From NCBI GenBank assembly GCA_947470805.1, contig CANIVU010000017.1:35575-99574 (forward strand): a stretch of DNA of 64,000 nt. Direction: 5' to 3'. The position numbers were made by a program, and so were the translations under genes. Positions 7,796 to 16,417 of this stretch are shown here, in pieces. Positions within the stretch are counted from its first letter, which is position 1. Each line of letters begins with the position of its first letter. Under the pieces are notes generated by a model that had not been told where the DNA came from, made no database searches, and saw only the letters and a program-made list of their open reading frames with translations. The DNA comes from Acidobacteriota bacterium. GTDB taxonomy: Bacteria > Acidobacteriota > Terriglobia > Bryobacterales > Bryobacteraceae.

Positions 7796-8872
7796 ATGTT
7801 GCGACGGGCGTTCGTTGCGGGACTTCCGCTGCTGGCCGGGGCTCAAACCGCTCCGGCCGTACCACCGATTCGCGGGCTAAGCCGGACGAATCTGTTGGAG
7901 TACCGGAAGGGCGACGGGAAGATTCGAATCGCGCGCACGGCGAAGGAGTGGGAGTGGCGGCGACGCGAGGCGCTGGCGGGAATGCACGAGTTGACGGGGC
8001 CGTTGCCGGGCCGGGAGAAGCGTTGTCCGCTAGCGGTGACGGTGGAGAACGAGACCGACATGGGCAGCTATGTGCGGCGGGCGATCACGTATTCCTCCGA
8101 GCCGGGCTCGCGGACGACGGCGTTTCTCTGCATCCCGAAAACGGCGCTCGCCGGAAAGGCGACGGCGGCGGTGCTTTGTTTGCATCCGACCGATAACGTC
8201 GCGGGCTACAAGGTGGTGGTGGGGCTGGGCGGACGGCCGCACCGGCAGTATGCAGCAGAATTGGCCGAGCGGGGGCTCGTGACGATCTCGCCGAGCTACG
8301 TGCAACTGGCCGATTACCAGCCGGACCTGGACGCGCTGGGGTATCAGAGCGGGACGATGAAAGCGATCTGGGACAACGTGCGGGCGATGGATTTGCTCGA
8401 CGGGCTGCCATTCGTGAAACGGGGGCGGTATGGGGCGATTGGGCACTCACTGGGCGGGCACAACGCGATCTATACGGCGGTGCACGACGCGCGAATTCGG
8501 GTGATGGTTTCCAGTTGCGGGTTCGATTCGTTTCTGGACTACTACGGCGGGAATGTGAAGGGCTGGGTGCAGCCACGCTATATGATGCGTATGGGAAATT
8601 ACGTTGGAACTCCGGAACGAATTCCGTTTGATTTTTACGAGCTAATTGCCGCATTGGCGCCGCGGCCGTTGTTTGTCAACGCGCCGCTTCGGGATGCCAA
8701 CTTCCGGGCGGCGAGCGTGGACCGGATCTTTGCATCGGCGCGGGCTGTTTATGGTCTTTGGGGCGCGGAGGCGAAGTTGGCCGTGGCGCACCCTGACAGC
8801 GAGCACGACTTCCCGGATGCGGAGCGAATGCGCGCCTATGAGTGGATTGGGCATTCACAAGATTTAACGTAA
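7796..8872 (+). CDS. Exported alpha/beta hydrolase (acetyl esterase/dienelactone hydrolase type)
   Basis: A 358-residue secreted hydrolase. A short signal peptide ('MLRRAFVAGLPLLAGAQ') precedes an alpha/beta-hydrolase domain. The nucleophile elbow is 'AIGHSLGGHNA' (Ser at about residue 221), with a likely acid in 'PRPLFVNAPLRDANF' and the catalytic His in 'HPDSEHDFP' near the C-terminus. Esterases of this group with similar layout act on acetylated plant polysaccharides or lactones; the substrate here is unknown. It starts 3 bases after the gcvP stop and may simply read through from that transcript. The next gene, a hybrid kinase, follows on the same strand after about 70 bases. Confidence 0.85.
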   Translation: MLRRAFVAGLPLLAGAQTAPAVPPIRGLSRTNLLEYRKGDGKIRIARTAKEWEWRRREALAGMHELTGPLPGREKRCPLAVTVENETDMGSYVRRAITYSSEPGSRTTAFLCIPKTALAGKATAAVLCLHPTDNVAGYKVVVGLGGRPHRQYAAELAERGLVTISPSYVQLADYQPDLDALGYQSGTMKAIWDNVRAMDLLDGLPFVKRGRYGAIGHSLGGHNAIYTAVHDARIRVMVSSCGFDSFLDYYGGNVKGWVQPRYMMRMGNYVGTPERIPFDFYELIAALAPRPLFVNAPLRDANFRAASVDRIFASARAVYGLWGAEAKLAVAHPDSEHDFPDAERMRAYEWIGHSQDLT

Positions 8873-8943
8873 AGTCCACGTTATTTTTGGTCGATACTAT
8901 TAAGGTGCCTTCCTACGCAGAAGGGCCGTTTCTACCTGGAGTA

Positions 8944-11900
8944 TTGAGCGTTCGCAGGCGCCTGCTTGAGCTCTTTATCTGCCTTACCACATCGCTGTCG
9001 CTGCTGGCGATCTCCCCGGAAGATCGCGTGGGATCGTTGTCGGTTAGCCATTGGGGAGCCCAGAACGGCATTCCGGAGGAGACGTTTTCGGCGTTGATCG
9101 CGCCCGGCGACGGCTATGTCTGGCTGGCTTCGAACGATGGGGTGGTCCGGTTCGATGGACAGCGGGCACAGGTGTTGCGCCTGGGCGATCGGTTCCGGCC
9201 AATGGGAACCGGAAGTTGCAGCGGTAGCACGTTGAGTTCTTTGCTGCTGGGACCGGACAAGAACGTGTGGGTGGGCGCGTCGAGCGGATGTATTTTTCAC
9301 GTGAAGCGGGACCGCTTCGGTGGTTTCGCCAATTTTCAGTTATCGGCGATGGAAGCACCGAATGCGGGCCGGGAAGTGAACGCCGTATTGGCGATGCGAA
9401 TTTCGCCCGACCAACGGCGGGTGGAGATCTCCCGGCGAGCGGCGATCAGCACGGTGGAGACAGCGACTTTTCTTGCGGCCCAACCGGGAGGACTCCAGAA
9501 AAGCTCCCCGGAAGTGGTGACGCATCCCGCTCCGTCCGGGCGTCGTCTGACATATACCGCACGGGGTGACGACGGCAAGCTGTGGGCGCTGATGAGCGAT
9601 GGGAAACTCTACGAAGGACAGAGCCCGGGGCCGGGTTGGACCCCGGTGGCGGGCTGGTCGCAGGGGGCCGGCGTCACCGCGCAACGGCTATTGGCGGGTC
9701 GGAATGGAGCGGTGTGGATCGCGACGACGCGCGGCGTGGTCGAGTTGAAGGACGGAACGATTCGGGAGTGGGGCGTGAAAGACGGACTGCCGGCGGCCAA
9801 TGTGCTGTCGCTTCACGAGGATCGAGCCGGGTGCCTGTGGATGGGTTTGCAGCAATTCGTTTCGCGGTTATGCCGGGGGAAGATTGAATCGATATCGGTT
9901 GGCGCCGAGCAGGAGGAGATGCTGTCGGCCATCACCGAGGATCCGCAGGGGAACTTGTGGATGGGCGGACGCTGGGGGAATCTGTTCCGATTGAGTCCGG
10001 CCAATTTCCTGAGTTTCACGCGGCGGGAGGGGTTGCCGGAAAGCCACCTCACAGGCGTGACGGTGGACCGGGAGGGCGCGGTTTGGGGAAGCCTCAAGGA
10101 TACCGGACTTGTGCGGATCGTCGACGGCCGAATTACGGACAATCCGCGGGGCACCGGATTCAATCAGACGCAGGCGCTGGTGGCCTATCCCGCAGGGGGC
10201 GTGCTGGCGGCCAGTTCAACGGGGCTATATCGCGTGGACCGGAATGGGCACAGCCCCGTGCGAGTTAATGGACCCGTCCAGTTTGAAGGGCTGACGGCCC
10301 TCGACTGGGAAACGAGCGGCAATCTGCTCCTGTCGACCGGCGCTGGCCAATACAGGCTTCGCCCATCGCCGACGGGTGAGCCGTTTACCGCGGAAGTACT
10401 GACGGGGCCGGCGCGCATCCGCCAATGGACGAAAGATCCGGCGGGACGGGTATGGGCTCTCGCTCAGTTCGCGGGCCTTCACTATCTCGACCAAGGCGAA
10501 TACCGGCCGGCCGTGAACGCGGAACGCGGACGGGCCCGAGCCTGGTACAGCATCCGGTCCGATGCAGAAGGCCTGTTGTGGATCGGAACCACGGATGGCC
10601 TGGAGATCTACTCGACACGCGAAAAGCGGTTCCTGACACAAAGACCGATCCTCTTCGGAGACCAAGTCTTCCACACCAGTGAAGACCGCTTCGGCAAAGT
10701 CTGGTGCGCCACGCGCCAGGGGTTGGTTCGATTCGCTCGCAGCCGCGCGCTGGAGTTGGCGTCGGGCGTCGGCGACGAATCGCTTCGGCAGACCTTTTAC
10801 GAACGCTACGGCGAGGCGCAGGCACTGCCGACGACGAACTTCGGCCTCGTCACCTCATCAACTGGGGCAACGGCGCCCGACGGACGAATCTGGATTCCTG
10901 GCTTGCTGGGGCTCGTCTCCGTGCAACCGGCCGACTTTGAACGGACACCCCGCCCTCCGGCGGCGGTGCTATTGAAGTTGAGCAGCGACGGCAAGGCGCA
11001 GGACATCAACCAACCGCTGCGTATCGAACCCGGACACAAAACGCTTGAAATATTGTTCCAAACGCTGCGACTCGATCCGCTCGGAGGCGTCTATTGCCGA
11101 GTTCGGATGGAGGGCTTCGACGCCAACTGGGGCGCCTGCAATGAGCAACGGACGGCGCAGTATACGACGCTTCCTCCCAGAGATTACGCCTTCGTTCTGC
11201 AGACGTCCAGCCAGCCCGGCGTCTGGAACGGGCCGGAACTGCGGGTACCTGTGACCATCGAACCGGCGTTGCATCAGCGGCTTGGCGTCCAACTGGGTGC
11301 AACAGTCCTATTCCTGGCCGGATTCGGATTTGCGCTGTGGCGGCGGCAGAAACAGTTACTGGAACGGACGCGCTGGCTGGAAGAAAAAGTGGATGAGCGG
11401 ACGGCGACGCTTGAAAACGCGAAACACGCCGCCGAAGCCGCCAACCGGGCCAAGAGCGAGTTCCTTGCCACGATGAGTCACGAAATTCGAACGCCGATGA
11501 ATGGCGTACTGGGTGCGGTGCAGATTCTGGACGACTCGCCGTTGAACCGTGACCAGAAGAAACTGGTTTCGGTAATCCGTCAATCGGGGGAGGATTTGGT
11601 TGGGATCGTCGACGACATTTTGAGTCTGGCGAAAGTGGAAGCCGGAAAACTGAGCCTGGAACGCGCGCCCGTGCACATCCCTTCGCTAGCGGATTCGCTA
11701 ACGGCGTTGTTCCGCCCCAAAGCAGAAGCCAAGGGAGTGGCGATCTGTTGTGAAATTGAGGATGGGACGCCGGAATGGATCTTGAGCGATCCGCAGCGCC
11801 TGCGGCAGATTCTGCTGAACCTTCTGGGTAACGCCGTGAAGTTCACCGGCGACGGCGAAGTGGCACTTCGGATTTCGTCGCCGGAACCACATGCCGTCAT

Positions 11901-12597
11901 TGTCTTTTCGGTGGTGGACACCGGGCTCGGCATCGCCCCGGAGAAGATCCCCACACTGTTTGAACCATTCGTCCAAGCCGATTCTTCCACCACGCGGCGG
12001 TTCGGCGGGAGCGGCCTCGGGCTGTCGATCGTCAGCCGGTTTGTCGACGCGATGGGAGGAACCATCGACGTCCAGAGTACGCCCGAAAAGGGATCCGTAT
12101 TTTTGATCACACTGCCGTGCGAAGTAACGAATGCGCCGGCACCGGAACCCGCCGCCGCTCTCCCCGAAACCGAGCCGATCTCTGCGGCAAATGGCCGTCG
12201 TGGACTTACCGTCTTGCTGGCGGAAGACAACAATGTCAACCAGATGATATTTCAGAAAATGCTCATCCGGCTGGGGTGCGAAGTGATTCTGGCGAAACAC
12301 GGGCGTGAGGCGCTGGAAGCGCTCCGAAAGGCCGATGTCGACCTCGTCCTGATGGACTGTCAGATGCCCGAGCTGGACGGCTACCAGACCACGCGCGAAC
12401 TGCGCGCCTGGGGCGGCAGTTTTGCCAGCCTCCCGGTTATCGCCCTTACCGCCAGCGCCATGGCCGAGGACCGTCAGAACTGCATCGACGCCGGCATGAA
12501 CGACTTCCTCAGCAAGCCGCTCATGCTTTCCACACTCGAAGCCACGCTCACACAATGGAGTCGCCGCGTGAAAGCCCCTACGGAATCTCAGCCGTAA
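8944..12597 (+). CDS. Hybrid sensor histidine kinase with periplasmic two-propeller sensor
   Basis: About 1217 residues from the TTG at 8944; a GTG at 8905 is an alternative start, and an earlier ATG at 8842 lies inside the hydrolase gene and is unlikely. Order: signal/membrane segment ('LLELFICLTTSLSLLAI'); a long region of repeated 'W(I/L)(A/G)..dGv' beta-propeller blades of the Reg_prop type (about 50-690); a Y_Y_Y domain; a membrane helix ('LGATVLFLAGFGFALW'); a coiled linker; HisKA with 'SHEIRTPMNG' (phosphoacceptor His); HATPase with 'NLLGNAVKFT', 'DTGLGIAP' and 'GGSGLGLSIV'; and a C-terminal receiver with 'EDNNVNQ' and 'VLMDCQMPELDG' (phosphoacceptor Asp). No DNA-binding domain is present, unlike HTCS regulators, so an unlinked output partner is expected. 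The ligand may be a glycan or other polymer. The end overlaps the convergent RidA gene by 20 bases. Confidence 0.93.
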   Translation: MSVRRRLLELFICLTTSLSLLAISPEDRVGSLSVSHWGAQNGIPEETFSALIAPGDGYVWLASNDGVVRFDGQRAQVLRLGDRFRPMGTGSCSGSTLSSLLLGPDKNVWVGASSGCIFHVKRDRFGGFANFQLSAMEAPNAGREVNAVLAMRISPDQRRVEISRRAAISTVETATFLAAQPGGLQKSSPEVVTHPAPSGRRLTYTARGDDGKLWALMSDGKLYEGQSPGPGWTPVAGWSQGAGVTAQRLLAGRNGAVWIATTRGVVELKDGTIREWGVKDGLPAANVLSLHEDRAGCLWMGLQQFVSRLCRGKIESISVGAEQEEMLSAITEDPQGNLWMGGRWGNLFRLSPANFLSFTRREGLPESHLTGVTVDREGAVWGSLKDTGLVRIVDGRITDNPRGTGFNQTQALVAYPAGGVLAASSTGLYRVDRNGHSPVRVNGPVQFEGLTALDWETSGNLLLSTGAGQYRLRPSPTGEPFTAEVLTGPARIRQWTKDPAGRVWALAQFAGLHYLDQGEYRPAVNAERGRARAWYSIRSDAEGLLWIGTTDGLEIYSTREKRFLTQRPILFGDQVFHTSEDRFGKVWCATRQGLVRFARSRALELASGVGDESLRQTFYERYGEAQALPTTNFGLVTSSTGATAPDGRIWIPGLLGLVSVQPADFERTPRPPAAVLLKLSSDGKAQDINQPLRIEPGHKTLEILFQTLRLDPLGGVYCRVRMEGFDANWGACNEQRTAQYTTLPPRDYAFVLQTSSQPGVWNGPELRVPVTIEPALHQRLGVQLGATVLFLAGFGFALWRRQKQLLERTRWLEEKVDERTATLENAKHAAEAANRAKSEFLATMSHEIRTPMNGVLGAVQILDDSPLNRDQKKLVSVIRQSGEDLVGIVDDILSLAKVEAGKLSLERAPVHIPSLADSLTALFRPKAEAKGVAICCEIEDGTPEWILSDPQRLRQILLNLLGNAVKFTGDGEVALRISSPEPHAVIVFSVVDTGLGIAPEKIPTLFEPFVQADSSTTRRFGGSGLGLSIVSRFVDAMGGTIDVQSTPEKGSVFLITLPCEVTNAPAPEPAAALPETEPISAANGRRGLTVLLAEDNNVNQMIFQKMLIRLGCEVILAKHGREALEALRKADVDLVLMDCQMPELDGYQTTRELRAWGGSFASLPVIALTASAMAEDRQNCIDAGMNDFLSKPLMLSTLEATLTQWSRRVKAPTESQP

Positions 12598-12943
12598 ACG
12601 CCGCCTCCACCCTCATCCCCGCCTGCAACTCAACGCCGTAGGCCCGGCGACAAACCGGATGGTTGCCGAAGTACTCTTTCCACACCACGTTCACGGCCCC
12701 AATATCGGCCCGCACATCCTGCAGGTACAACCGCGCCGTGCAGATGGCGTTCCGGTCCACCCCTGCCTCGGCCAGCAGCAGATCCAGTTGCCGGAATGCC
12801 TCGCGCATCTCGGCGGCCGCACCGCCCTCCACCGGCCGGCGGCTGCCGTCCGGAATCCCGGTCACAACAGCCTCAAAAACCTTGCCGCAGTGCACAACCG
12901 CGGAACTGATCGGAAACTCGGTATCGGAATCGATAAATTTCAT
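12578..12943 (-). CDS. RidA/YjgF-family protein
   Basis: A 121-residue Rid-fold protein, last gene of the seven-gene minus-strand operon. The ATG at 12943 follows GGAGA; a GTG at 12952, directly after the SDR stop, is an alternative start. Typical segments are 'FEAVVTGIPDG', 'EMREAFRQLDLLLAEAG' and 'ICTARLYLQDV'. RidA enzymes hydrolyse reactive enamine/imine intermediates released by PLP-dependent dehydratases. The segment where RidA carries its key Arg (V-A-R-L-P) reads 'YGVELQAG' here, so by eye the Arg is replaced. That would place it among Rid subfamilies lacking the deaminase residue, and its activity is therefore uncertain. The context beside a threonine dehydratase-like gene fits an imine-handling role. 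Confidence 0.85.
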   Translation of the reverse strand: MKFIDSDTEFPISSAVVHCGKVFEAVVTGIPDGSRRPVEGGAAAEMREAFRQLDLLLAEAGVDRNAICTARLYLQDVRADIGAVNVVWKEYFGNHPVCRRAYGVELQAGMRVEAAFTAEIP

Positions 12944-12952
12944 ATTCTCCAC

Positions 12953-13660
12953 TCAATAACTTAGAAATCCGCCATCGGCGACCAACGTCTCGCCGGTGAT
13001 AAACGACGCACGATCGGACAGCAGAAACGCCACCGCCTCGCCAATTTCCTCCGGCCGGCCCTGGCGTCCCAGCGGCGTCCGGCGCGTATACGGCCCGGGC
13101 ACATTATCAGCACTCGCCACAGTGCGAATATCGCCCGGCGCGACGGCATTCACACGTATTCCGTGCGGCGCCAACTCGAGCCCCATCCCCTGCGCCAGCG
13201 ACGCCACCGCCGCCTTCGTCGCGCAATACAACGAAGCATTTTCCTGCGCCGCGAAACTCCCCACGCTGGCGATGTGAACGATCGCCCCGCCCACGCCCCT
13301 CCGCACCCACTCCCGCGCAGCCAACTGCGAACACAACACCGGCCCCTTCAGGTTGACGTCCAGCATGTTGTTGATGTGCTCCGCCGTCGCCTCCAGAAAC
13401 GCCGACAGCGCCACCTGCCCGGTCAGCGCCGCGTTGTTCACCAGCCCGTCCACGGCGCCATACACTTCCAAAACCTCGGCAAACCAACCCTCCGGCGCAC
13501 GCACATCCCCCAGGAACAGCCGCGCGCCCTCCACTTCCAACGGCACCACCGCCGGCTGCACCGCGGCCACCCGCGCCCCGTAGCCGCACAGCACCCGAGT
13601 GATCCCCAGGCCGATGCCCGTCGCCCCGCCCGTCACCACATAAACACGCCCGTTAAGCAT
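12953..13660 (-). CDS. Short-chain dehydrogenase/reductase (SDR)
   Basis: A 235-residue classical SDR. The ATG giving 'MLNGRVYVVTGGATGIGLG' overlaps the preceding PLP-enzyme stop by 8 bases and begins exactly at the Rossmann fold. The cofactor loop is 'TGGATGIG', the structural motif is 'NNAA', and the catalytic residues are Ser in 'HIASVGS' and Tyr/Lys in 'YCATK'. The C-terminus 'ITGETLVADGGF' is the family ending. It oxidises an alcohol or reduces a ketone with NAD(P)(H). In this operon it may process the oxo product of the aminotransferase (inference). The second nucleotide-site residue was not diagnostic, so NAD versus NADP is open. The next gene, RidA, follows without a gap. Confidence 0.92.
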   Translation of the reverse strand: MLNGRVYVVTGGATGIGLGITRVLCGYGARVAAVQPAVVPLEVEGARLFLGDVRAPEGWFAEVLEVYGAVDGLVNNAALTGQVALSAFLEATAEHINNMLDVNLKGPVLCSQLAAREWVRRGVGGAIVHIASVGSFAAQENASLYCATKAAVASLAQGMGLELAPHGIRVNAVAPGDIRTVASADNVPGPYTRRTPLGRQGRPEEIGEAVAFLLSDRASFITGETLVADGGFLSY

Positions 13661-14633
13661 TCCGTAACCAAGCCTCCATTTCCGCGCTCTCCACCACCGG
13701 CGAAGCCACGCATTCGGCCGCCACCGCAATCGAATCCGGGTCCTTCCCGCCGTGTCCGGTCACCAGGCAAACGGCCCGTTCCCGCGCGTCAATCGCGCCC
13801 GACGCCACCGCCCGCAGCCAACCCGCCGTCGCCGTCGCCCCGGCCGGTTCACAGAACACGCCTTCCTCGCTCAACATCCGCCGGTGCGCCGCAAAGACCT
13901 CTTCATCGCTCACCGCGATTCCCTGCCCCCCGTTCTCATACAACAGCCCCAAGGCCAGTGTGGCGTCAATATCCACCGGCACCGACAGCCCGCTCACGCG
14001 CGTCGTCCCGCTTGCCGGCGCCGCCACCGCCGCCCGCGCCACCCACGCATCCACCACCGTTCCGCACCCGGCCGGCTGTACCGCGTGCACCCGCACGTCC
14101 ACACCCGCCGCCAGGAACCCCCGTACAACCGCAGAATACAAACCGCCTCCGCCCACCGGGACAAAGACGTGTTTCGGCGCCAGCGTAACCAGTTCATCGG
14201 CAATAGTAGAGACGCCCGCCATCCCCACCGGACAGTATCGGAAGGCCGACACCACCAGCGGCACGCCTCGTTCCTGGGAACACGCGCGCAACGCCGACAT
14301 CACCCGCTCCGTCACCCCGGCGTCCACCGTGAACCCAGGCACCCGCACCACGCACGCCCCATGCGCGCGCATCTGTGCCACCTTGCCCACCGGGGCCTCC
14401 GGGGACACCACGATCACACAACGGATCCCCGCCCGCGCCGAATAAGCCGCCAGCGCCGCCCCGGTGTTCCCGGACGAAGTGGCTAACACCAACTTTGCCC
14501 CGCCAGCCACGATCCGCTCCATTTCGCGCACGATGAACCGGTCCTTGTACGACCCGGTCGGCTGGCACGATTCCAGCTTGAACCACAGATCCGCGCCCAG
14601 TCGCGCGCTCGGCAAACACGGTGTCGGCGTCAA
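13653..14633 (-). CDS. PLP-dependent threonine synthase/dehydratase-like enzyme (fold type II)
   Basis: A 326-residue fold-type II PLP enzyme related to threonine synthase, threonine/serine dehydratase and diaminopropionate-type lyases. The cofactor lysine is in 'PTGSYKDRFIV', the substrate Asn loop is 'SSGNTGAAL', and the phosphate-binding Gly loop is 'PVGGGGLYSAV'. It starts at a TTG that overlaps the stop of the metallo-hydrolase gene (TTGA), so translation is coupled. The length is shorter than classical threonine synthase and close to the dehydratase and EutB-like forms. It probably performs beta-elimination or beta/gamma-replacement on an amino acid. The RidA at the operon end supports a dehydratase that releases an enamine (inference). 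Confidence 0.85.
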   Translation of the reverse strand: MTPTPCLPSARLGADLWFKLESCQPTGSYKDRFIVREMERIVAGGAKLVLATSSGNTGAALAAYSARAGIRCVIVVSPEAPVGKVAQMRAHGACVVRVPGFTVDAGVTERVMSALRACSQERGVPLVVSAFRYCPVGMAGVSTIADELVTLAPKHVFVPVGGGGLYSAVVRGFLAAGVDVRVHAVQPAGCGTVVDAWVARAAVAAPASGTTRVSGLSVPVDIDATLALGLLYENGGQGIAVSDEEVFAAHRRMLSEEGVFCEPAGATATAGWLRAVASGAIDARERAVCLVTGHGGKDPDSIAVAAECVASPVVESAEMEAWLRNA

Positions 14634-15382
14634 AAGATCAGATCCCCCTGCCCGATCGTCCGCGGCACAAACCCCTTCTGCAACTCCGCCCGCGCCATAT
14701 CAATATGCCTCTGCCCGCCGGAAATCGTGAATAGCCCGTGGCCCGGCAGCAGAATGTCCACGGCCAGCCCCTCCAGCTTTCCAATGTCCTCGCAATAGGA
14801 CTGCAGCGAGGAATCCGGCGAATTGATGAGCCCCACAATGCCGCCGTAGAACAAAATATCGCCCACAATCAGCCCCCTTCGTCCGCCCTGGTCAAACAAA
14901 AACGCGAACGAATCCGACGAGTGCCCGCGCACCCGAATGGCCCGCAGCGAAAAGCCTTCCAGTTCCAGCGCATCCCTGTCAACAAACTGGTGCGCCACCG
15001 GACATGGCTCCAACCGCATCTCGGCCGGATAGCCCCCCTGCGCCTGCGCGCCAGCCAGTCCACTACCCACCTCATCACCGGCCATCACCACCGGCGCCGC
15101 CAGTGCCGACGCCACCACCGGCCAGCCCAACTCCGCCGACAGCCGCGCCGCCCCGCCAATATGATCCGGATGCCGGTGCGTCAACAGAATCGTCCCCGGC
15201 CCCAGGTCCGCGCCGAACTCCTCCCGCAAATTCGCCACAATCCGGTCGTGGCCTAAACCGCTACCGCTGTCGATCAACAGGGTGCCCACCGCCGACCGCA
15301 GGGCATACACATGACAATCATACCGGCTACTCAGCCCGAACTGCCGGCTCCCAACAACATACAACCAAGGAGTAACTCGCAT
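14630..15382 (-). CDS. Metallo-beta-lactamase fold hydrolase
   Basis: A 250-residue MBL-fold protein. The zinc motif is 'LTHRHPDHIGG' (HxHxDH), with additional ligands in 'RVRGHSSDSFAF' (His), 'GLIVGDILFYGG' (Asp) and 'LLPGHGLF' (His). It has no signal peptide and is probably cytoplasmic. Family members hydrolyse thioesters, lactones or esters. The glyoxalase-II-like arrangement of ligands makes a thioesterase or lactonase plausible. Its ATG directly follows the TAA of the sialidase-like gene and its stop overlaps the next start, so it sits in the middle of a strictly coupled operon. The exact substrate cannot be read. Confidence 0.88.
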   Translation of the reverse strand: MRVTPWLYVVGSRQFGLSSRYDCHVYALRSAVGTLLIDSGSGLGHDRIVANLREEFGADLGPGTILLTHRHPDHIGGAARLSAELGWPVVASALAAPVVMAGDEVGSGLAGAQAQGGYPAEMRLEPCPVAHQFVDRDALELEGFSLRAIRVRGHSSDSFAFLFDQGGRRGLIVGDILFYGGIVGLINSPDSSLQSYCEDIGKLEGLAVDILLPGHGLFTISGGQRHIDMARAELQKGFVPRTIGQGDLIF

Positions 15383-16417
15383 TTATTGATAAAACCAGCT
15401 TAATGGCAACGTCTTCACCCGCAGCGAAATACCGGCCGGACCCGCCGCATAGTAACTTATAAACACCTGATCGCGCAGCCACTCCACGCTCGTATAGGCG
15501 AACGTCTCCCCTGGGGTATCGTCCAGCACTTTTACATGGGCCCATGTCAGCCCCTCATCGCGCGAAACGGCCGTGGACAATGGAGTTCGCTCCTTCGGTG
15601 AATTGTTCCACACCAATATCAGGTCCCCCGTTTTGGGGTGTCGTTTGATGGATTGCGGGGACCGCGGAGACGCCACGCCCGCAATCGGATGCAACTCCGA
15701 AAATGTCTTTCCCTTGTCCCGTGAGTAAGCCCGATAGATACGGCCTAAATCGGTGCGTACCCACACCATCACGCGCCCGTCAGTTAGCTCAATCACGCCG
15801 GGTTCCTGCGCGCCCGCCTTGGATTGCGGCAGGTCGAGAACCGTCTCGCTCGGCTTCCAGCTCACGCCCTCGTCATCGGAGTAATAGATCCGCGAACGGA
15901 TATGCGGATCCACGCGATAGTCCGACGTAAAAAACAGCGGCATCAGCACCCGCCCGCCCCGGAGTTGAATCGCCCGGTCGTGGTTGAAACCCGTATAGGA
16001 GGGCGACGGCGTGATCGTCATCGCCACAGGCGGCGAAAAGGTCTTCGCGTCGTCTTTGGAGATCCGCACCATCGGCGCACAATCGGCCTCGGAGTTCTTC
16101 CGCGCGAACAGGAACAGCACCTTCCCGCTTTTCAACCGCAACAGGTCGGGCTCCATCACGTTCATCTTGCCGATATTTTCCTGCAGCGTGAATCGCTCCC
16201 CCCACGTCTTCCCCTGGTCGGAGGAGATCCGCGCCGACAGCCGCGCCCCGGTCCAATCCGACTTCCCATCGCCCATAAACTCCGTCCATGCCAACAACAG
16301 CCGGCCATCGCGCAGAACCAGCGCGTCGGCCTCGGAGTTGCGCATGTTGCCGGGTACGGCGGGCGCAAAGTCGGCGGCCAACGCCGCCACGCCCGCCGCC
16401 AGCAGCAGCAGCCTCAT
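15383..16417 (-). CDS. Exported sialidase-like BNR-repeat protein
   Basis: A 344-residue secreted protein with an N-terminal signal ('MRLLLLAAGVAALAADFAPA') and a six-bladed sialidase-type propeller. Asp-box motifs are visible as 'SSDQGKTW', 'SKDDAKTF', 'SDDEGVSW', 'SRDKGKTF' and 'SRDEGLTW'. Candidate catalytic features are an early Arg ('GNMRNSEAD'), Glu in 'NVMEPDLLRL' and the 'AYTSVEW' Tyr near the end. Proteins of this group are annotated as exo-alpha-sialidases but many act on other glycosides or none. Its start overlaps the aminotransferase stop by 4 bases (ATGA), so an extracytoplasmic glycosidase is hard-wired to a cytoplasmic amino-acid pathway. That suggests an amino-sugar-like or glycoconjugate substrate (inference). 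Confidence 0.85.
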   Translation of the reverse strand: MRLLLLAAGVAALAADFAPAVPGNMRNSEADALVLRDGRLLLAWTEFMGDGKSDWTGARLSARISSDQGKTWGERFTLQENIGKMNVMEPDLLRLKSGKVLFLFARKNSEADCAPMVRISKDDAKTFSPPVAMTITPSPSYTGFNHDRAIQLRGGRVLMPLFFTSDYRVDPHIRSRIYYSDDEGVSWKPSETVLDLPQSKAGAQEPGVIELTDGRVMVWVRTDLGRIYRAYSRDKGKTFSELHPIAGVASPRSPQSIKRHPKTGDLILVWNNSPKERTPLSTAVSRDEGLTWAHVKVLDDTPGETFAYTSVEWLRDQVFISYYAAGPAGISLRVKTLPLSWFYQ